Shown here: piece by piece, positions 51,836 to 60,524 of the stretch
Numbering within the stretch: position 1 is the stretch's first letter
How the letters are laid out: every line of letters begins with the position of its first letter
DNA from: Streptomyces sp. CNQ085
GTDB taxonomy: Bacteria > Actinomycetota > Actinomycetes > Streptomycetales > Streptomycetaceae
Direction: 5' to 3'
DNA: 64,000 nt
NCBI RefSeq assembly: GCF_022614595.1
Contig: NZ_JAJFAU010000006.1
Location: forward strand, 1-64,000
The notes under the pieces: model-generated
Database searches by the model: none
The model's input: the letters and a program-made list of their open reading frames with translations, nothing else
What the model was told of the DNA's origin: nothing
Translations under genes and position numbers: made by a program

Positions 51836-52287
51836 TGGCCGGAGCCATAACGAGACTGCCCGACGTGGGCTGGATGCTGCGTCCTCTGACGGAGATCCCC
51901 GGGGTGCGCCACGCCGTCGTGGTGTCCGAGGACGGGCTCCGCCTGGGACACGCCTCCGCCGAGGGACTGTCGGGCCCGGTACCGCACCTCGGCGTGGACG
52001 AGGCCGAATCGCTCTCCGCCGCCTGCGCGGCGCTGACCATGACAGGACTGTCCACGGTGTCCCTGCTCTTCGGCCGGGGAGCCGGTGTGCGGCAGCTGAT
52101 GCTGGAGTCCGAGGACGGGTTCGCTCTGTTCACCTCCGCCGGCACCGGCGCCCATCTGGGGGTGGCCACCGAGGCCGACGCCGATGTGGGCCTGGTGGCC
52201 CAGCAGATGCAGGTGCTGGTCGCGAAGATCGGGGCGCACTTGAGCAGTGGGCCCCGCGACGCGGCGGACCGGCCGCATGAGGGATGA
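51835..52287 (+). CDS. cvnB: Conservon roadblock/LC7 protein CvnB
   Basis: This 150-residue protein is a roadblock/LC7-domain protein (WMLRPLTEIPGVRHAVVVSEDGLRLGHAS, LSTVSLLFGRGAGVRQLMLESEDG). In conservons it forms a membrane-associated complex with the CvnD GTPase and may act as its GAP or scaffold. Start GTG 51835 overlaps the cvnA stop (TAGTG), with GAGGAAGG upstream. Its end overlaps cvnC by 11 bp. Confidence 0.94.
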   Translation: MAGAITRLPDVGWMLRPLTEIPGVRHAVVVSEDGLRLGHASAEGLSGPVPHLGVDEAESLSAACAALTMTGLSTVSLLFGRGAGVRQLMLESEDGFALFTSAGTGAHLGVATEADADVGLVAQQMQVLVAKIGAHLSSGPRDAADRPHEG

Positions 52288-52633
52288 CGAGCAGGAGCGA
52301 GGCACGTCCGCGATACGCCCCTACGTGATCACGAAGGGGCGTTCGGGCGTCTCTCGGGACCTGCCCTGGGAGACGCTCGTCATCGCCTCCGGCGTCACGC
52401 CTCCGGCCACTCTCCAGCCGGAGTACCTGCGGATCGTGGAGCGCTGCCGGGGCCTGCTGTCGGTCGCGGAGATCGCCGCGCACCTGGGCCAGCCGCCGCC
52501 GGTGGTGCAGGTTCTGCTGGCCGATCTCATCGAGTGGGGGCTCGTCGAGACCCGGCCGCCCGTCCCGCCGGCCCGGCATGCCGATGTTTCCCTCCTGAGA
52601 AAGGTGCTTCATGGGCTCGAGAGCCGCCTCTGA
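52277..52633 (+). CDS. cvnC: Conservon DUF742 protein CvnC
   Basis: This 118-residue DUF742 protein begins MRDDEQERGTSAIRPYVITKG and has the winged-helix-like core YLRIVERCRGLLSVAEIAAHL and VVQVLLADLIEWGLVETRPP. It is the third standard conservon member; a DNA- or protein-binding role is unproven. ATG 52277 lies inside cvnB and the end overlaps cvnD by 23 bp, showing translational coupling. Confidence 0.93.
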   Translation: MRDDEQERGTSAIRPYVITKGRSGVSRDLPWETLVIASGVTPPATLQPEYLRIVERCRGLLSVAEIAAHLGQPPPVVQVLLADLIEWGLVETRPPVPPARHADVSLLRKVLHGLESRL

Positions 52634-53288
52634 CACGTCCGCCGCCGGTGTGCGCCCGGACGGCCGCGCCGCCCCTCCGGGTCCGGCAAGCTCCCCGGAC
52701 TCCGGAAAGTCCGGCGTGTACGTGCGGTCGAGCGTCGCGGGCGCGGCCAAGATCCTGGTCGTCGGACCGTTCGGGGTGGGAAAGACCACCCTGATCGGCG
52801 CGGTGTCGGAGATCAGGCCGCTGTCCACCGAGGCCGTGATGACCCGGGCGGGCGCCCGAGTGGACACCGGCGGCGAGCGGTCGAAGAGAACCACCACCGT
52901 CGCTCTGGACTTCGGGCGGATCACGATCGACGGCGAGCTGGTGCTCTACCTGTTCGGCACCCCCGGACAGCCGCGGTTCCTGCCCACCTGGCGGGAGCTG
53001 GCGCGCGGCGCCCTGGGTGCGCTCGCCCTGGTGGACACCCGCGACCTGGAGGCGTCCTTCGACTCCATCGGGCACCTGGAGGACCTGGACCTGCCCTTCA
53101 GCGTCGCCGTCAACCTGTTCCCGGACAGCCCCCGGTACGCGGAGGGTGAACTGCGGGCCGCGCTGGACCTGCTGCCGCACACCCCGCTGGTGGTCTGCGA
53201 CGCCCGTGACGGCGAGTCCTCCCTCAGGGCCCTGATCTCCCTCGTCACCCATCTCGTCAACTCCGCCACGGACTCGGAGCCCTCATGA
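52611..53288 (+). CDS. cvnD: Conservon small GTPase CvnD
   Basis: This 225-residue Ras-like GTPase has the P-loop VGPFGVGKTTLIG near residue 52, switch region TTTVALDFGRI with the Thr, and G3 FGTPGQPRF. The G4 position is VNLF rather than NKxD, the usual degeneracy of this bacterial MglA-like family. The first 35 residues are disordered. It probably switches the CvnA/B complex. Its stop overlaps the next P450 start (ATGA). Confidence 0.95.
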   Translation: MGSRAASDTSAAGVRPDGRAAPPGPASSPDSGKSGVYVRSSVAGAAKILVVGPFGVGKTTLIGAVSEIRPLSTEAVMTRAGARVDTGGERSKRTTTVALDFGRITIDGELVLYLFGTPGQPRFLPTWRELARGALGALALVDTRDLEASFDSIGHLEDLDLPFSVAVNLFPDSPRYAEGELRAALDLLPHTPLVVCDARDGESSLRALISLVTHLVNSATDSEPS

Positions 53289-54580
53289 CCGTTCCCTTCC
53301 CCGACCGCACCGGCACCGGGCCGCCGCCGGGCTGCCCTGCGCACGGAGGTCCCGCCCCGCTGTACGGCCCGGGTCTCGACGGGGACAACCTGCCGACGCT
53401 GTACGAGCGGCTGCGCGCGGAGCACGGGCCGGTCGCGCCCGTCGCCCTGGCCCCCGGCATCCACGTCTGGCTGGTCATCGGCTACCGGGAGCTGCTCCGC
53501 CTCGCCCGCGAGGAACAGGACTTCAGCCACGATCCGCGGCGCTGGAACCTGCTGCGCGAAGGCCGTGTCCCGGCCGACTCCCCGCTGATGGCGTTCGTCG
53601 GCTGGCGCCCTGCCCTGATGTTCACCGACGGGCAGCAGCACCGGCGGATGCGGGCGGCGGTCGCCGACGCGCTGGGCCGGGTCGACGGGCACGAACTGCG
53701 CCGGACGGTGCGGGCCACCGCCGAGCGGCTGATCGACTCCTTCGCCGGGCGGCACGAGGCGGACCTCGTACCGCACTACGCGCACAAGCTGCCCGTCCAG
53801 GTCATGGCGCGGATGCTGGGCGTGGACGACCGGACCGGGCGGCAGCTGGCCGAGGCCACCGCCGGAATGGCCGCCGCCAACGCCGACTCCGCCCGCGCCA
53901 GCCGCCGCATGGAGAGCGTCCTGCTGGAGCTGATCAGGGAGAAGCGGTGGCGGCCCGGCCCCGACGTCACCTCGCGGCTGTTGCGGCATCCGGCCCGCCT
54001 CAGCGACGAAGAGGTGCTGCACAACATCGTGGTGATGATCGTCGCGGGCAACCAGACGACGAAGAACTGGATCGCCACCACACTGCGCCTGCTGCTGACC
54101 GACCCGGCCCTGCGCTCCTCCCTGACCGGCGGGCACCTGACCGTGGACGACGCACTGGACCTGGTGCTGTGGCGGTTCCCGCCCACCCAGAACTTCCCCG
54201 CCCGCTACGCCGTCCGCGACATGCGCTTCGGGGGACAGGACATCCGCGCGGGGGACATGCTCGTGCTGGGGCTGGCCGCCGCCAACACCGACCCGGAGGT
54301 GCTGCCCGACGGCGCACGCCCGGTCACCGGCAACCGCGCGCACGTGGCGTTCGGCGCGGGACCGCACACCTGCCCGGCGCAGGACCCCGCCCGGCTGATC
54401 ACCCGTACCGCGGTGGACACCCTCCGGCACCGTCTGCCCGACATGGAACTGGCCGTTTCCGAACAGCAGTTGTCCTGGGCCTCGTCGCCCTGGACCAAGG
54501 GTCTGGCGGCGCTGCCCGTCCGCTTCACCGCGCCGCAGTCCGACCTCGCCACCGCGATCCCACAGGGAGAGTCCAGATGA
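53285..54580 (+). CDS. Non-canonical cytochrome P450, CYP157-like (copy 2)
   Basis: This 431-residue P450 lies within the conservon operon, overlapping cvnD by 4 bp. Its heme loop is FGAGPHTCPAQ with the Cys; the K-helix has DLVLWRFPP instead of ExxR, and the I-helix AGNQTT has Gln where Glu or Asp is usual. These are CYP157 traits. Compared with copy 1 at 48733 most of the protein is unchanged, including long stretches around QHRRMRAAVADALGRVD and KNWIATTLRLLLTD. It probably works with the next P450, as CYP157-CYP154 pairs in other conservons. Confidence 0.94.
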   Translation: MTVPFPDRTGTGPPPGCPAHGGPAPLYGPGLDGDNLPTLYERLRAEHGPVAPVALAPGIHVWLVIGYRELLRLAREEQDFSHDPRRWNLLREGRVPADSPLMAFVGWRPALMFTDGQQHRRMRAAVADALGRVDGHELRRTVRATAERLIDSFAGRHEADLVPHYAHKLPVQVMARMLGVDDRTGRQLAEATAGMAAANADSARASRRMESVLLELIREKRWRPGPDVTSRLLRHPARLSDEEVLHNIVVMIVAGNQTTKNWIATTLRLLLTDPALRSSLTGGHLTVDDALDLVLWRFPPTQNFPARYAVRDMRFGGQDIRAGDMLVLGLAAANTDPEVLPDGARPVTGNRAHVAFGAGPHTCPAQDPARLITRTAVDTLRHRLPDMELAVSEQQLSWASSPWTKGLAALPVRFTAPQSDLATAIPQGESR

Positions 54581-55827
54581 CCGAAGCCGCCACCGGCGCG
54601 GCCGGCCCCGCCGAGCCGTACGTCCTCGACCCGCGCGGCACCGATCCGCACCCGGTCAACGAGCAGCTGCGCGAGCGGGGGCCGGCCGCGCCGGTGGTGC
54701 TCCCCGGCGGCGTCGACGGGTTCGTCGTCACCGGGCACGATGAGCTGAGGGATTTCCTGGGGCACCCCCACGTGGCCAAGGACGCCTGCCACTTCGCCGC
54801 CCTCCGGCGCGGGGAGATCCCCGAGGGCTGGCCGCTGCGCACCTTCGCCACCGTCCCCGGCATGACGACGGCCGACGGTGCGGACCACCGGCGGCTGCGC
54901 TCCCTGGTCACCCGGGCGTTCACGCCTCGGCGTGTGGAGCTGCTGCGGCCGCGGGTGACGGAGCTGGTCGGCGAGTTGCTGGACGACCTGGCCGAGGCGG
55001 CCGACGAAGGGGGCGGAACCGCCGACCTGCGGCGGCACTTCGCCTTCCCGCTGCCCATGAGCGTGATCTGCGAGCTGCTCGGCATCGGCCCGGAACCGAG
55101 GCTGCGGCTGCACAGGCTCTCCAACCTCATCGTCAGCACCGACATCTCCCCCGCCGAGGCCGTGGCCGCGAACCGGGAGATCATGGCGATCCTCGCCCAG
55201 GTAGCGGCGGATCGCCTCGCCGACCCCGGCGACGACCTCACCAGCGCCCTGATCGCCGCGCGTGAGGACGACGGCGACCGGCTGAGCGAGGAGGAGCTGG
55301 TCGGCACCCTGCTGCTGATGATCGTCGCTGGGCACGAGACCACCCTCAACCTGATCACCAACGCGGTGCGCGCCCTGTGTGCCCACCGCGACCAGCTGGA
55401 GCTGGTCCGCTCCGGCCGGGCCGGCTGGGACGACGTGGTGGAGGAGACCCTGCGCCACAACAGCCCGGTCAGCTACTTCCCGTTCCGCTACCCGGTCCGC
55501 GACCTGGAGGTGGGCGGCACGGTGATCCCGGCGGGCACCCCCGTGCTGGCCGGTTACTCCGCCGCCGGGCGCGACCCGCGGGCGCACGGGAAGGACGCCG
55601 ACCGGTTCGATGTCACCAGGCCACCGAGCCGCCACCTGTCGTTCGGCCACGGCGCGCACTACTGCCTGGGCGCCCCCCTGGCCCGGCTGGAGGCCACCAC
55701 CGCGCTGGAGGCGCTGTTCACGCGCTTCCCCGGCCTGGACCTGGCACGGCCGGAGGAGGAGCTGCCCCGGCACCGCAGCCTGGTGGGCAACAGCGTCCAG
55801 ATCCTGCCGGTCCGGCCGGTCCCGTAG
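54577..55827 (+). CDS. Cytochrome P450, CYP154-like
   Basis: This 416-residue soluble P450 has all canonical motifs: I-helix VAGHETT, K-helix EETLRHNSPV (ExxR), and heme loop FGHGAHYCLGAPLAR with the thiolate Cys near 359. This is the CYP154 pattern of conservon-linked P450s. It overlaps the preceding P450 by ATGA, so the operon reads cvnA-B-C-D-CYP157-CYP154. Substrate unknown. No ferredoxin gene is adjacent. Confidence 0.95.
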   Translation: MTEAATGAAGPAEPYVLDPRGTDPHPVNEQLRERGPAAPVVLPGGVDGFVVTGHDELRDFLGHPHVAKDACHFAALRRGEIPEGWPLRTFATVPGMTTADGADHRRLRSLVTRAFTPRRVELLRPRVTELVGELLDDLAEAADEGGGTADLRRHFAFPLPMSVICELLGIGPEPRLRLHRLSNLIVSTDISPAEAVAANREIMAILAQVAADRLADPGDDLTSALIAAREDDGDRLSEEELVGTLLLMIVAGHETTLNLITNAVRALCAHRDQLELVRSGRAGWDDVVEETLRHNSPVSYFPFRYPVRDLEVGGTVIPAGTPVLAGYSAAGRDPRAHGKDADRFDVTRPPSRHLSFGHGAHYCLGAPLARLEATTALEALFTRFPGLDLARPEEELPRHRSLVGNSVQILPVRPVP

Positions 55828-55890
55828 AGGACGGACGCGGGCCTCGGCCCACCGGGCTCACAGCCGGGGGCCGGGTGCGCTGAGGGCAGT

Positions 55891-55928
55891 GTTGCCGCCG
55901 GGAAACAGCCGTGATGCGGGTGGGAAAC
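55891..55928 (+). promoter_or_regulatory. GlnR box before the nitrite reductase operon
   Basis: GTTGC-n6-GAAAC-n6-GATGC-n6-GAAAC: both b-sites (55902-55906 and 55924-55928) are exact, and the four elements keep the 11-bp phase of the Streptomyces GlnR consensus. It ends 22 bp before the ATG of the first nir gene. Both a-sites deviate by one or two bases. Confidence 0.75.
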
Positions 55929-55950
55929 AGCCGGATCGCACGCTTTCCGC

Positions 55951-57315
55951 ATGACGCCGACGAAGCGTGTGGTGGTGATCGGCGGCGGGATGGCCGCCGC
56001 CCGGCTGGCCGGGCAGCTCTCCGCCGCCGGCGTCCCCGGCACCGGGGGCGTCGGCGGCGCGGCCGTGGATCTGACGGTCGTCGGCGAGGAGCCCCACGCG
56101 CCGTACAACCGGGTGCTGCTGGCCGAGGTGCTGGCCGGGCGGTACGCGCCGGAGGTGATCGGTCTGCCCGCACCGGCCGCCACCCGCTGGCTGCGCGGGG
56201 TGCGGGCGGTGCGGCTGGACCGGGCCGAGCGGCTGGTGCGGTGCGACGACGGCTCCTCGCTGCCCTACGACACCCTGGTACTGGCCACCGGTTCCAACCC
56301 CGTGCTGCCCCCGCTGCGCGGGCTCTTCCCCGACGGCGGCGGGCGCGAACTGCCCCGCGGTGTGCACCCCTTCCGCACCATGGCCGACTGCCGGGCGCTG
56401 GCGGCGGCGGCACGGCCAGGGGTGCGGGCCGTCGTCGTCGGCGGCGGCCCGCTCGGGGTCTCGGCCGCCCGCGCGCTGGCCGGACGCGGGGCGTACACCG
56501 TCCTCGCCCACCAGGGCGAGCACCTGATGGAGCACCACCTGGACGCCCGCGCCTCGGCGCTGCTGCGCGGGCATCTGGAGGATCTGGGCGTCGAGGTCCA
56601 CACCGAGTGCCGCGTCCGGGGCCTGCTGACCTCGGGGCACGCCGGCGAGGGGGCCGGCGGAGGGGCCGTGGCCCGCGGCGTGGAACTCGCCGACGGCTAC
56701 CGGCTGGAGGCCGAGCTGACCGTCCTCACCTGCGGGGCGCGTCCGCGGACCGGGCTCGCCGGGGCGGCCGGTCTGGAGGTCCGCGACGGAATCGTCGTGG
56801 ACGACGAGCTGCGCACCGACGATCCCCGGATCCACGCCGTCGGCGACTGCGCCGAGCACGGCGGGAGGGTCTACGGGCTGGCCTGCGCCGCCCAGGAGCA
56901 GGCCGACGTACTGGCCCGCGTCCTGCTGGCGGACGGCACCACGGACGGCCCGGCGGGCGGTGTCGCGGGCGGTACGACGGACGGCGCGGCGACCGGCACG
57001 AGGCCCCCCGCGTACACCGGCACCCGGGCGCTGACACGTCTGACCCTCGCCCCGCCCCCCGCCGGCCCCGGGAGCGCGCTGGACCTCGCCTCGTTCGGCG
57101 AGACCGTGCCCCGCGCGGGCGACGAGGTCGTCCGCCTCGCCGATGCCACCCGCGGCGTCTACCGCAAGGTCGTCGTCCGCGGCGACCGGCTGGTGGGCGG
57201 CATCCTCCTGGGCGACCTCGGTACCGTCGGCGCCCTCGCCCGCGCCTGGGAGGACGGCGAGCCGCTGTCCTCCGCTCCGCCGCTCCACCTGCTCACCAAC
57301 GATGGAGGCCTGTAG
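55951..57315 (+). CDS. FAD/NAD(P)H oxidoreductase subunit of the nitrite (or nitrate) reductase system
   Basis: This 454-residue flavoprotein resembles the N-terminal half of NirB: VVVIGGGMAAARLAGQL for FAD, APYNRVLLAEVLAGRY, LVLATGSNPVLPPLRG, AVVVGGGPLGVSAARAL for NAD(P)H and IHAVGDCAEHGG. It lacks iron-sulfur and siroheme domains. A low-complexity insertion (GGVAGGTTDGAATG region, about 330-345) is present. It may deliver electrons to NirB or to the nitrate reductase encoded at 45786. First gene of the GlnR-controlled operon, 2 bp before nirB. Confidence 0.9.
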   Translation: MTPTKRVVVIGGGMAAARLAGQLSAAGVPGTGGVGGAAVDLTVVGEEPHAPYNRVLLAEVLAGRYAPEVIGLPAPAATRWLRGVRAVRLDRAERLVRCDDGSSLPYDTLVLATGSNPVLPPLRGLFPDGGGRELPRGVHPFRTMADCRALAAAARPGVRAVVVGGGPLGVSAARALAGRGAYTVLAHQGEHLMEHHLDARASALLRGHLEDLGVEVHTECRVRGLLTSGHAGEGAGGGAVARGVELADGYRLEAELTVLTCGARPRTGLAGAAGLEVRDGIVVDDELRTDDPRIHAVGDCAEHGGRVYGLACAAQEQADVLARVLLADGTTDGPAGGVAGGTTDGAATGTRPPAYTGTRALTRLTLAPPPAGPGSALDLASFGETVPRAGDEVVRLADATRGVYRKVVVRGDRLVGGILLGDLGTVGALARAWEDGEPLSSAPPLHLLTNDGGL

Positions 57316-57317
57316 AG

Positions 57318-59960
57318 ATGCCACGGACGCCACGCCCCACGATCGTGCTCGTCGGGCACGGGATGGTCGGACAGCGGTTCCTGGAGGAGCTCGCGAGCCG
57401 GGAGGTGACCGAACGGGCCCGGGTGGTCGTGCTGTGCGAGGAGCCCCGGCCCGCCTACGACCGCGTGCGGCTCACCTCGTACTTCTCCGGCCGCACGCCC
57501 GAGGAGCTGTCCCTGGTGGGCGAGGGCTTCATGGAACGGCACGGCGTCGAGCTGCGACTGGGCGACCCGGCGGTCGCGATCGACCGCGAGGCGCGCACCG
57601 TGACCTCGCGCGCGGGGCTTGAGATCGGCTACGACGTCCTGGTGCTGGCCACCGGCTCCTACCCGTTCGTGCCGCCCGTGCCGGGCAGCGACAGCACCGG
57701 CTGTTTCGTGTACCGCACAGTGGAGGACATGCTGGCCATCGAGGAGTACGCGCGGGGAAGCCGGACGGGGACGGTCGTCGGCGGGGGTCTGCTGGGCCTG
57801 GAGGCGGCCGGCGCGCTCAGCGGTCTGGGCCTTGAGACCCACATCGTGGAGTTCAACCCGCGTCTGATGGCCCTCCAGGTCGACGACGGCGGCGGCGCCG
57901 CCCTGCGCCGCACCGTCGAGGGGATGGGCCTGACCGTCCACACCGGCGTGGGCGGCGAGGAGATCACCGCCGGTCCGGACGGCGCCGTCACGGCCATGAC
58001 GCTGTCGGACGGCTCGGCGATCGCCACCGACCTGGTGGTCTTCTCGGCGGGCGTGCGCCCCCGCGACGAGCTGGCCCGCGGCTGCGGCCTGGAGGTCGGC
58101 GAGCGCGGCGGGATCACAGTGGACGAGCGCTGCCGCACCGCCGACGCGGCGGTGTACGCCGTCGGCGAGTGCGCCAGGACCGTGGACGGCAGGGTCTACG
58201 GCCTGGTGGCGCCGGGCTACGAGATGGCGCGGGTGGCGGCCGAGACCATCGCCGGGGAGACGGGAGGCTCGGGCGGTACGGAGGGCACGGACGGCACGGG
58301 GGCCTCCTTCACCGGCGCCGACACCTCCACCAAGCTCAAGCTGCTGGGCGTGGACGTGGCGTCCTTCGGCGACGCGCTGGGGAAGGCCGAGGGCTGTCTG
58401 GACGTCGTCTACTCCGACTCCCGGGCCGGGGTCTACAAGAAGCTGGTGGTCGCCTCCGACGGCACCCTGCTGGGCGGTGTGCTGGTCGGCGACGCCGAGG
58501 CGTACGGCACGCTGCGCCCGCTGACCGGCAGCGTCCCGCCGGTGGCGCCCGAGCGGCTGGTGCTTCCGGCCGGGGCCGGGGCGCCGGTGGCGCTGGGACC
58601 GTCCGCGCTGCCGGACGACGCGATGGTGTGTGGCTGCCACAACGTCACCAAGGGCGCCGTCCGCGCGGCCGTCACCGACCACGCGTGCACCACGGTGCCC
58701 GAGGTGAAGAAGTGCACGAAGGCGGGCACCGGCTGCGGCAGCTGCGTGAAGGTGCTCACCAGGCTGGTCGAGGACGAGCTGGAGGCGAGCGGTGTCACCG
58801 TCGACAAGGGCCTGTGCGGCTGCTTCGCCCACACCCGCGGCGAGCTGTACGAGATCGTCCGCACCCGGCGGCTGTCCACCTTCGCCGAGCTGCTGGACGG
58901 CCACGGCCGTGAGGAGGCCCGGGGCGGGGAGGGCTGCGAGGTCTGCAAGCCGGCCGTCGCCTCGATCATCGCCTCGCTCGCCCCGGCGCTGGGGGCCAGC
59001 GGCTATGTCCTGGACGGCGAGCAGGCGGCCCTCCAGGACACCAACGACCACCATCTGGCCAACATCCAGCGCAACGGCTCGTACTCGGTCGTGCCGCGCG
59101 TCCCCGGCGGCGAGATCACACCCGAGAAGCTGATCGTGATCGGTGAGGTGGCCCGCGACTTCGGCCTCTACACCAAGATCACCGGTGGTCAGCGGATCGA
59201 CCTGTTCGGCGCCCGGGTGGACCAGCTCCCGGCGATCTGGGCGCGGCTGGTGGCGGCCGGCTTCGAGTCCGGCCACGCCTACGGCAAGGCGCTGCGCACC
59301 GTGAAGTCGTGCGTGGGGCAGACCTGGTGCCGCTACGGGGTGCAGGACTCGGTGCGCATGGCCATCGACCTGGAGCTGCGTTACCGGGGCCTGCGCGCGC
59401 CGCACAAGCTGAAGGGGGCGGTCTCCGGCTGCCAGCGCGAGTGCGCCGAGGCGCGGGGCAAGGACTTCGGCGTGATCGCCACGGCGAACGGCTGGAACCT
59501 GTACGTGGGCGGCAACGGCGGTGCGACCCCGCGCCACGCCGACCTGCTGGCGAAGGACCTGTCGGACGCGGAGCTGGTCCGGCTGATCGACCGCTTCCTG
59601 ATGTTCTACATCCGCACCGCCGACCGGCTGGAGCGCACCGCCGCCTGGCTGGAGCGGATCGAGGGCGGCCTGGACCACGTGCGCGACGTGGTCGTGCACG
59701 ACTCACTGGGACTGTGCGCCGAACTGGAGGCCCTGATGGCCGGCCATGTGGCGAACTACCGCGACGAGTGGGCCGAGACGCTGGGCGACCCCGAGCGACT
59801 GCGGCGCTTCGTGTCCTTCGTCAACGCCCCCGGCGCGCCGGACCCGTCGGTGCGGTTCGTCGCCGAGCGCGAGCAGGTCCGGCCCGATCTGACGCTCTTG
59901 TCCGGGCCCGACATCCCCGTCCGCACACTCAAGGCCCTCGAAGGGAGCGCGGCCCGATGA
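57318..59960 (+). CDS. nirB: Nitrite reductase (NADH) large subunit
   Basis: This 880-residue enzyme reduces nitrite to ammonia. An N-terminal FAD/NADH reductase (IVLVGHGMVGQRFLEEL, TVVGGGLLGLEAAGAL) is followed by a [2Fe-2S] BFD-like domain (CGCHNVTKG from Cys438 and CTKAGTGCGSC), a second Cys-rich segment (CGCF ... CEVCKP), and the siroheme/[4Fe-4S] domain with Cys665, Cys671, Cys705 and Cys709. A Gly/Thr-rich linker (GSGGTEGTDGTG) lies near 320. GGAGG precedes ATG 57318. It overlaps nirD by 4 bp. Confidence 0.97.
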   Translation: MPRTPRPTIVLVGHGMVGQRFLEELASREVTERARVVVLCEEPRPAYDRVRLTSYFSGRTPEELSLVGEGFMERHGVELRLGDPAVAIDREARTVTSRAGLEIGYDVLVLATGSYPFVPPVPGSDSTGCFVYRTVEDMLAIEEYARGSRTGTVVGGGLLGLEAAGALSGLGLETHIVEFNPRLMALQVDDGGGAALRRTVEGMGLTVHTGVGGEEITAGPDGAVTAMTLSDGSAIATDLVVFSAGVRPRDELARGCGLEVGERGGITVDERCRTADAAVYAVGECARTVDGRVYGLVAPGYEMARVAAETIAGETGGSGGTEGTDGTGASFTGADTSTKLKLLGVDVASFGDALGKAEGCLDVVYSDSRAGVYKKLVVASDGTLLGGVLVGDAEAYGTLRPLTGSVPPVAPERLVLPAGAGAPVALGPSALPDDAMVCGCHNVTKGAVRAAVTDHACTTVPEVKKCTKAGTGCGSCVKVLTRLVEDELEASGVTVDKGLCGCFAHTRGELYEIVRTRRLSTFAELLDGHGREEARGGEGCEVCKPAVASIIASLAPALGASGYVLDGEQAALQDTNDHHLANIQRNGSYSVVPRVPGGEITPEKLIVIGEVARDFGLYTKITGGQRIDLFGARVDQLPAIWARLVAAGFESGHAYGKALRTVKSCVGQTWCRYGVQDSVRMAIDLELRYRGLRAPHKLKGAVSGCQRECAEARGKDFGVIATANGWNLYVGGNGGATPRHADLLAKDLSDAELVRLIDRFLMFYIRTADRLERTAAWLERIEGGLDHVRDVVVHDSLGLCAELEALMAGHVANYRDEWAETLGDPERLRRFVSFVNAPGAPDPSVRFVAEREQVRPDLTLLSGPDIPVRTLKALEGSAAR

Positions 59961-60340
59961 CCACGGCCACGACCGACGCGACGACCGACGCCTCCGGGGA
60001 GGTCCGGCCGGCAGGGACCCGGGTGGAGGTGCGTGCCGAGGGCGGCTGGGCCGCGGTGTGCGCCCTGTCCGACCTGGTGCCGGGGCGGGGGGTGGCGGCG
60101 CTGCTGCCCGACGGCGGGCAGATCGCCGTTTTCCGGGACCGGGCGGGCCGGACGTACGCCCTGGGCAACCGCGATCCGTTCACCGGCGCCTATGTGCTCT
60201 CACGCGGGCTGCTGGGCTCGGCGGGCGGGCGGGCGTTCGTGGCCTCTCCGCTGCTCAAGCAGCGCTTCGACCTGACCACGGGCCGCTGTCTGGACGACGA
60301 CGCGGTCTCGGTGCCGGTGTACGCCGTCCGCACACGCTGA
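59957..60340 (+). CDS. nirD: Nitrite reductase (NADH) small subunit
   Basis: This 127-residue protein has the Rieske-like NirD fold (WAAVCALSDLVPGRGVAALL, IAVFRDRAGRTYALGNRDPFTGAYVLSRGLL, SPLLKQRFDLTTGRCLDD) without the Cys/His cluster ligands, as is normal for NirD. It stabilises or assists NirB. The N-terminus is a Thr/Asp repeat (TTATTDATTDAS). ATG overlaps the nirB stop. A strong terminator follows. Confidence 0.95.
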   Translation: MTTATTDATTDASGEVRPAGTRVEVRAEGGWAAVCALSDLVPGRGVAALLPDGGQIAVFRDRAGRTYALGNRDPFTGAYVLSRGLLGSAGGRAFVASPLLKQRFDLTTGRCLDDDAVSVPVYAVRTR

Positions 60341-60415
60341 GGGGCTCCGGGGAGAACAGCGGGAAGCGTGGTGGCGGCGGGAGACGCGGGAAAGCGCCCG
60401 GGAACGCTGGAAGGA

Positions 60416-60452
60416 CCCGGCCGCGGCCCGTGTGGGGCAGGCCGCGGCCGGG
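60416..60452. terminator. Terminator between nirD and the GH10 gene
   Basis: A 13-bp perfect stem (60416-60428 with 60440-60452) with an 11-nt loop lies between the convergent nirD and xylanase genes. Sequence on either side (60341-60415, 60453-60524) shows nothing else. Confidence 0.85.
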
Positions 60453-60524
60453 GCCCGGCTCTGCCCCGTCCGGCACGCCGACCGTCCTGCCCCGGCGGTC
60501 CGGCGCACCGGACGGGAAACGGTG

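Noticed and set aside
48448-52305. A 1285-codon minus-strand open frame opposite the P450 and conservon genes
   Set aside because: It is a GC-rich shadow of well-identified plus-strand genes; its translation shows no domains and biased Arg/Gly/Pro content. The same applies to long antisense frames at 44772-48371, 57159-59699, 18423-20468 and 1238-2305.
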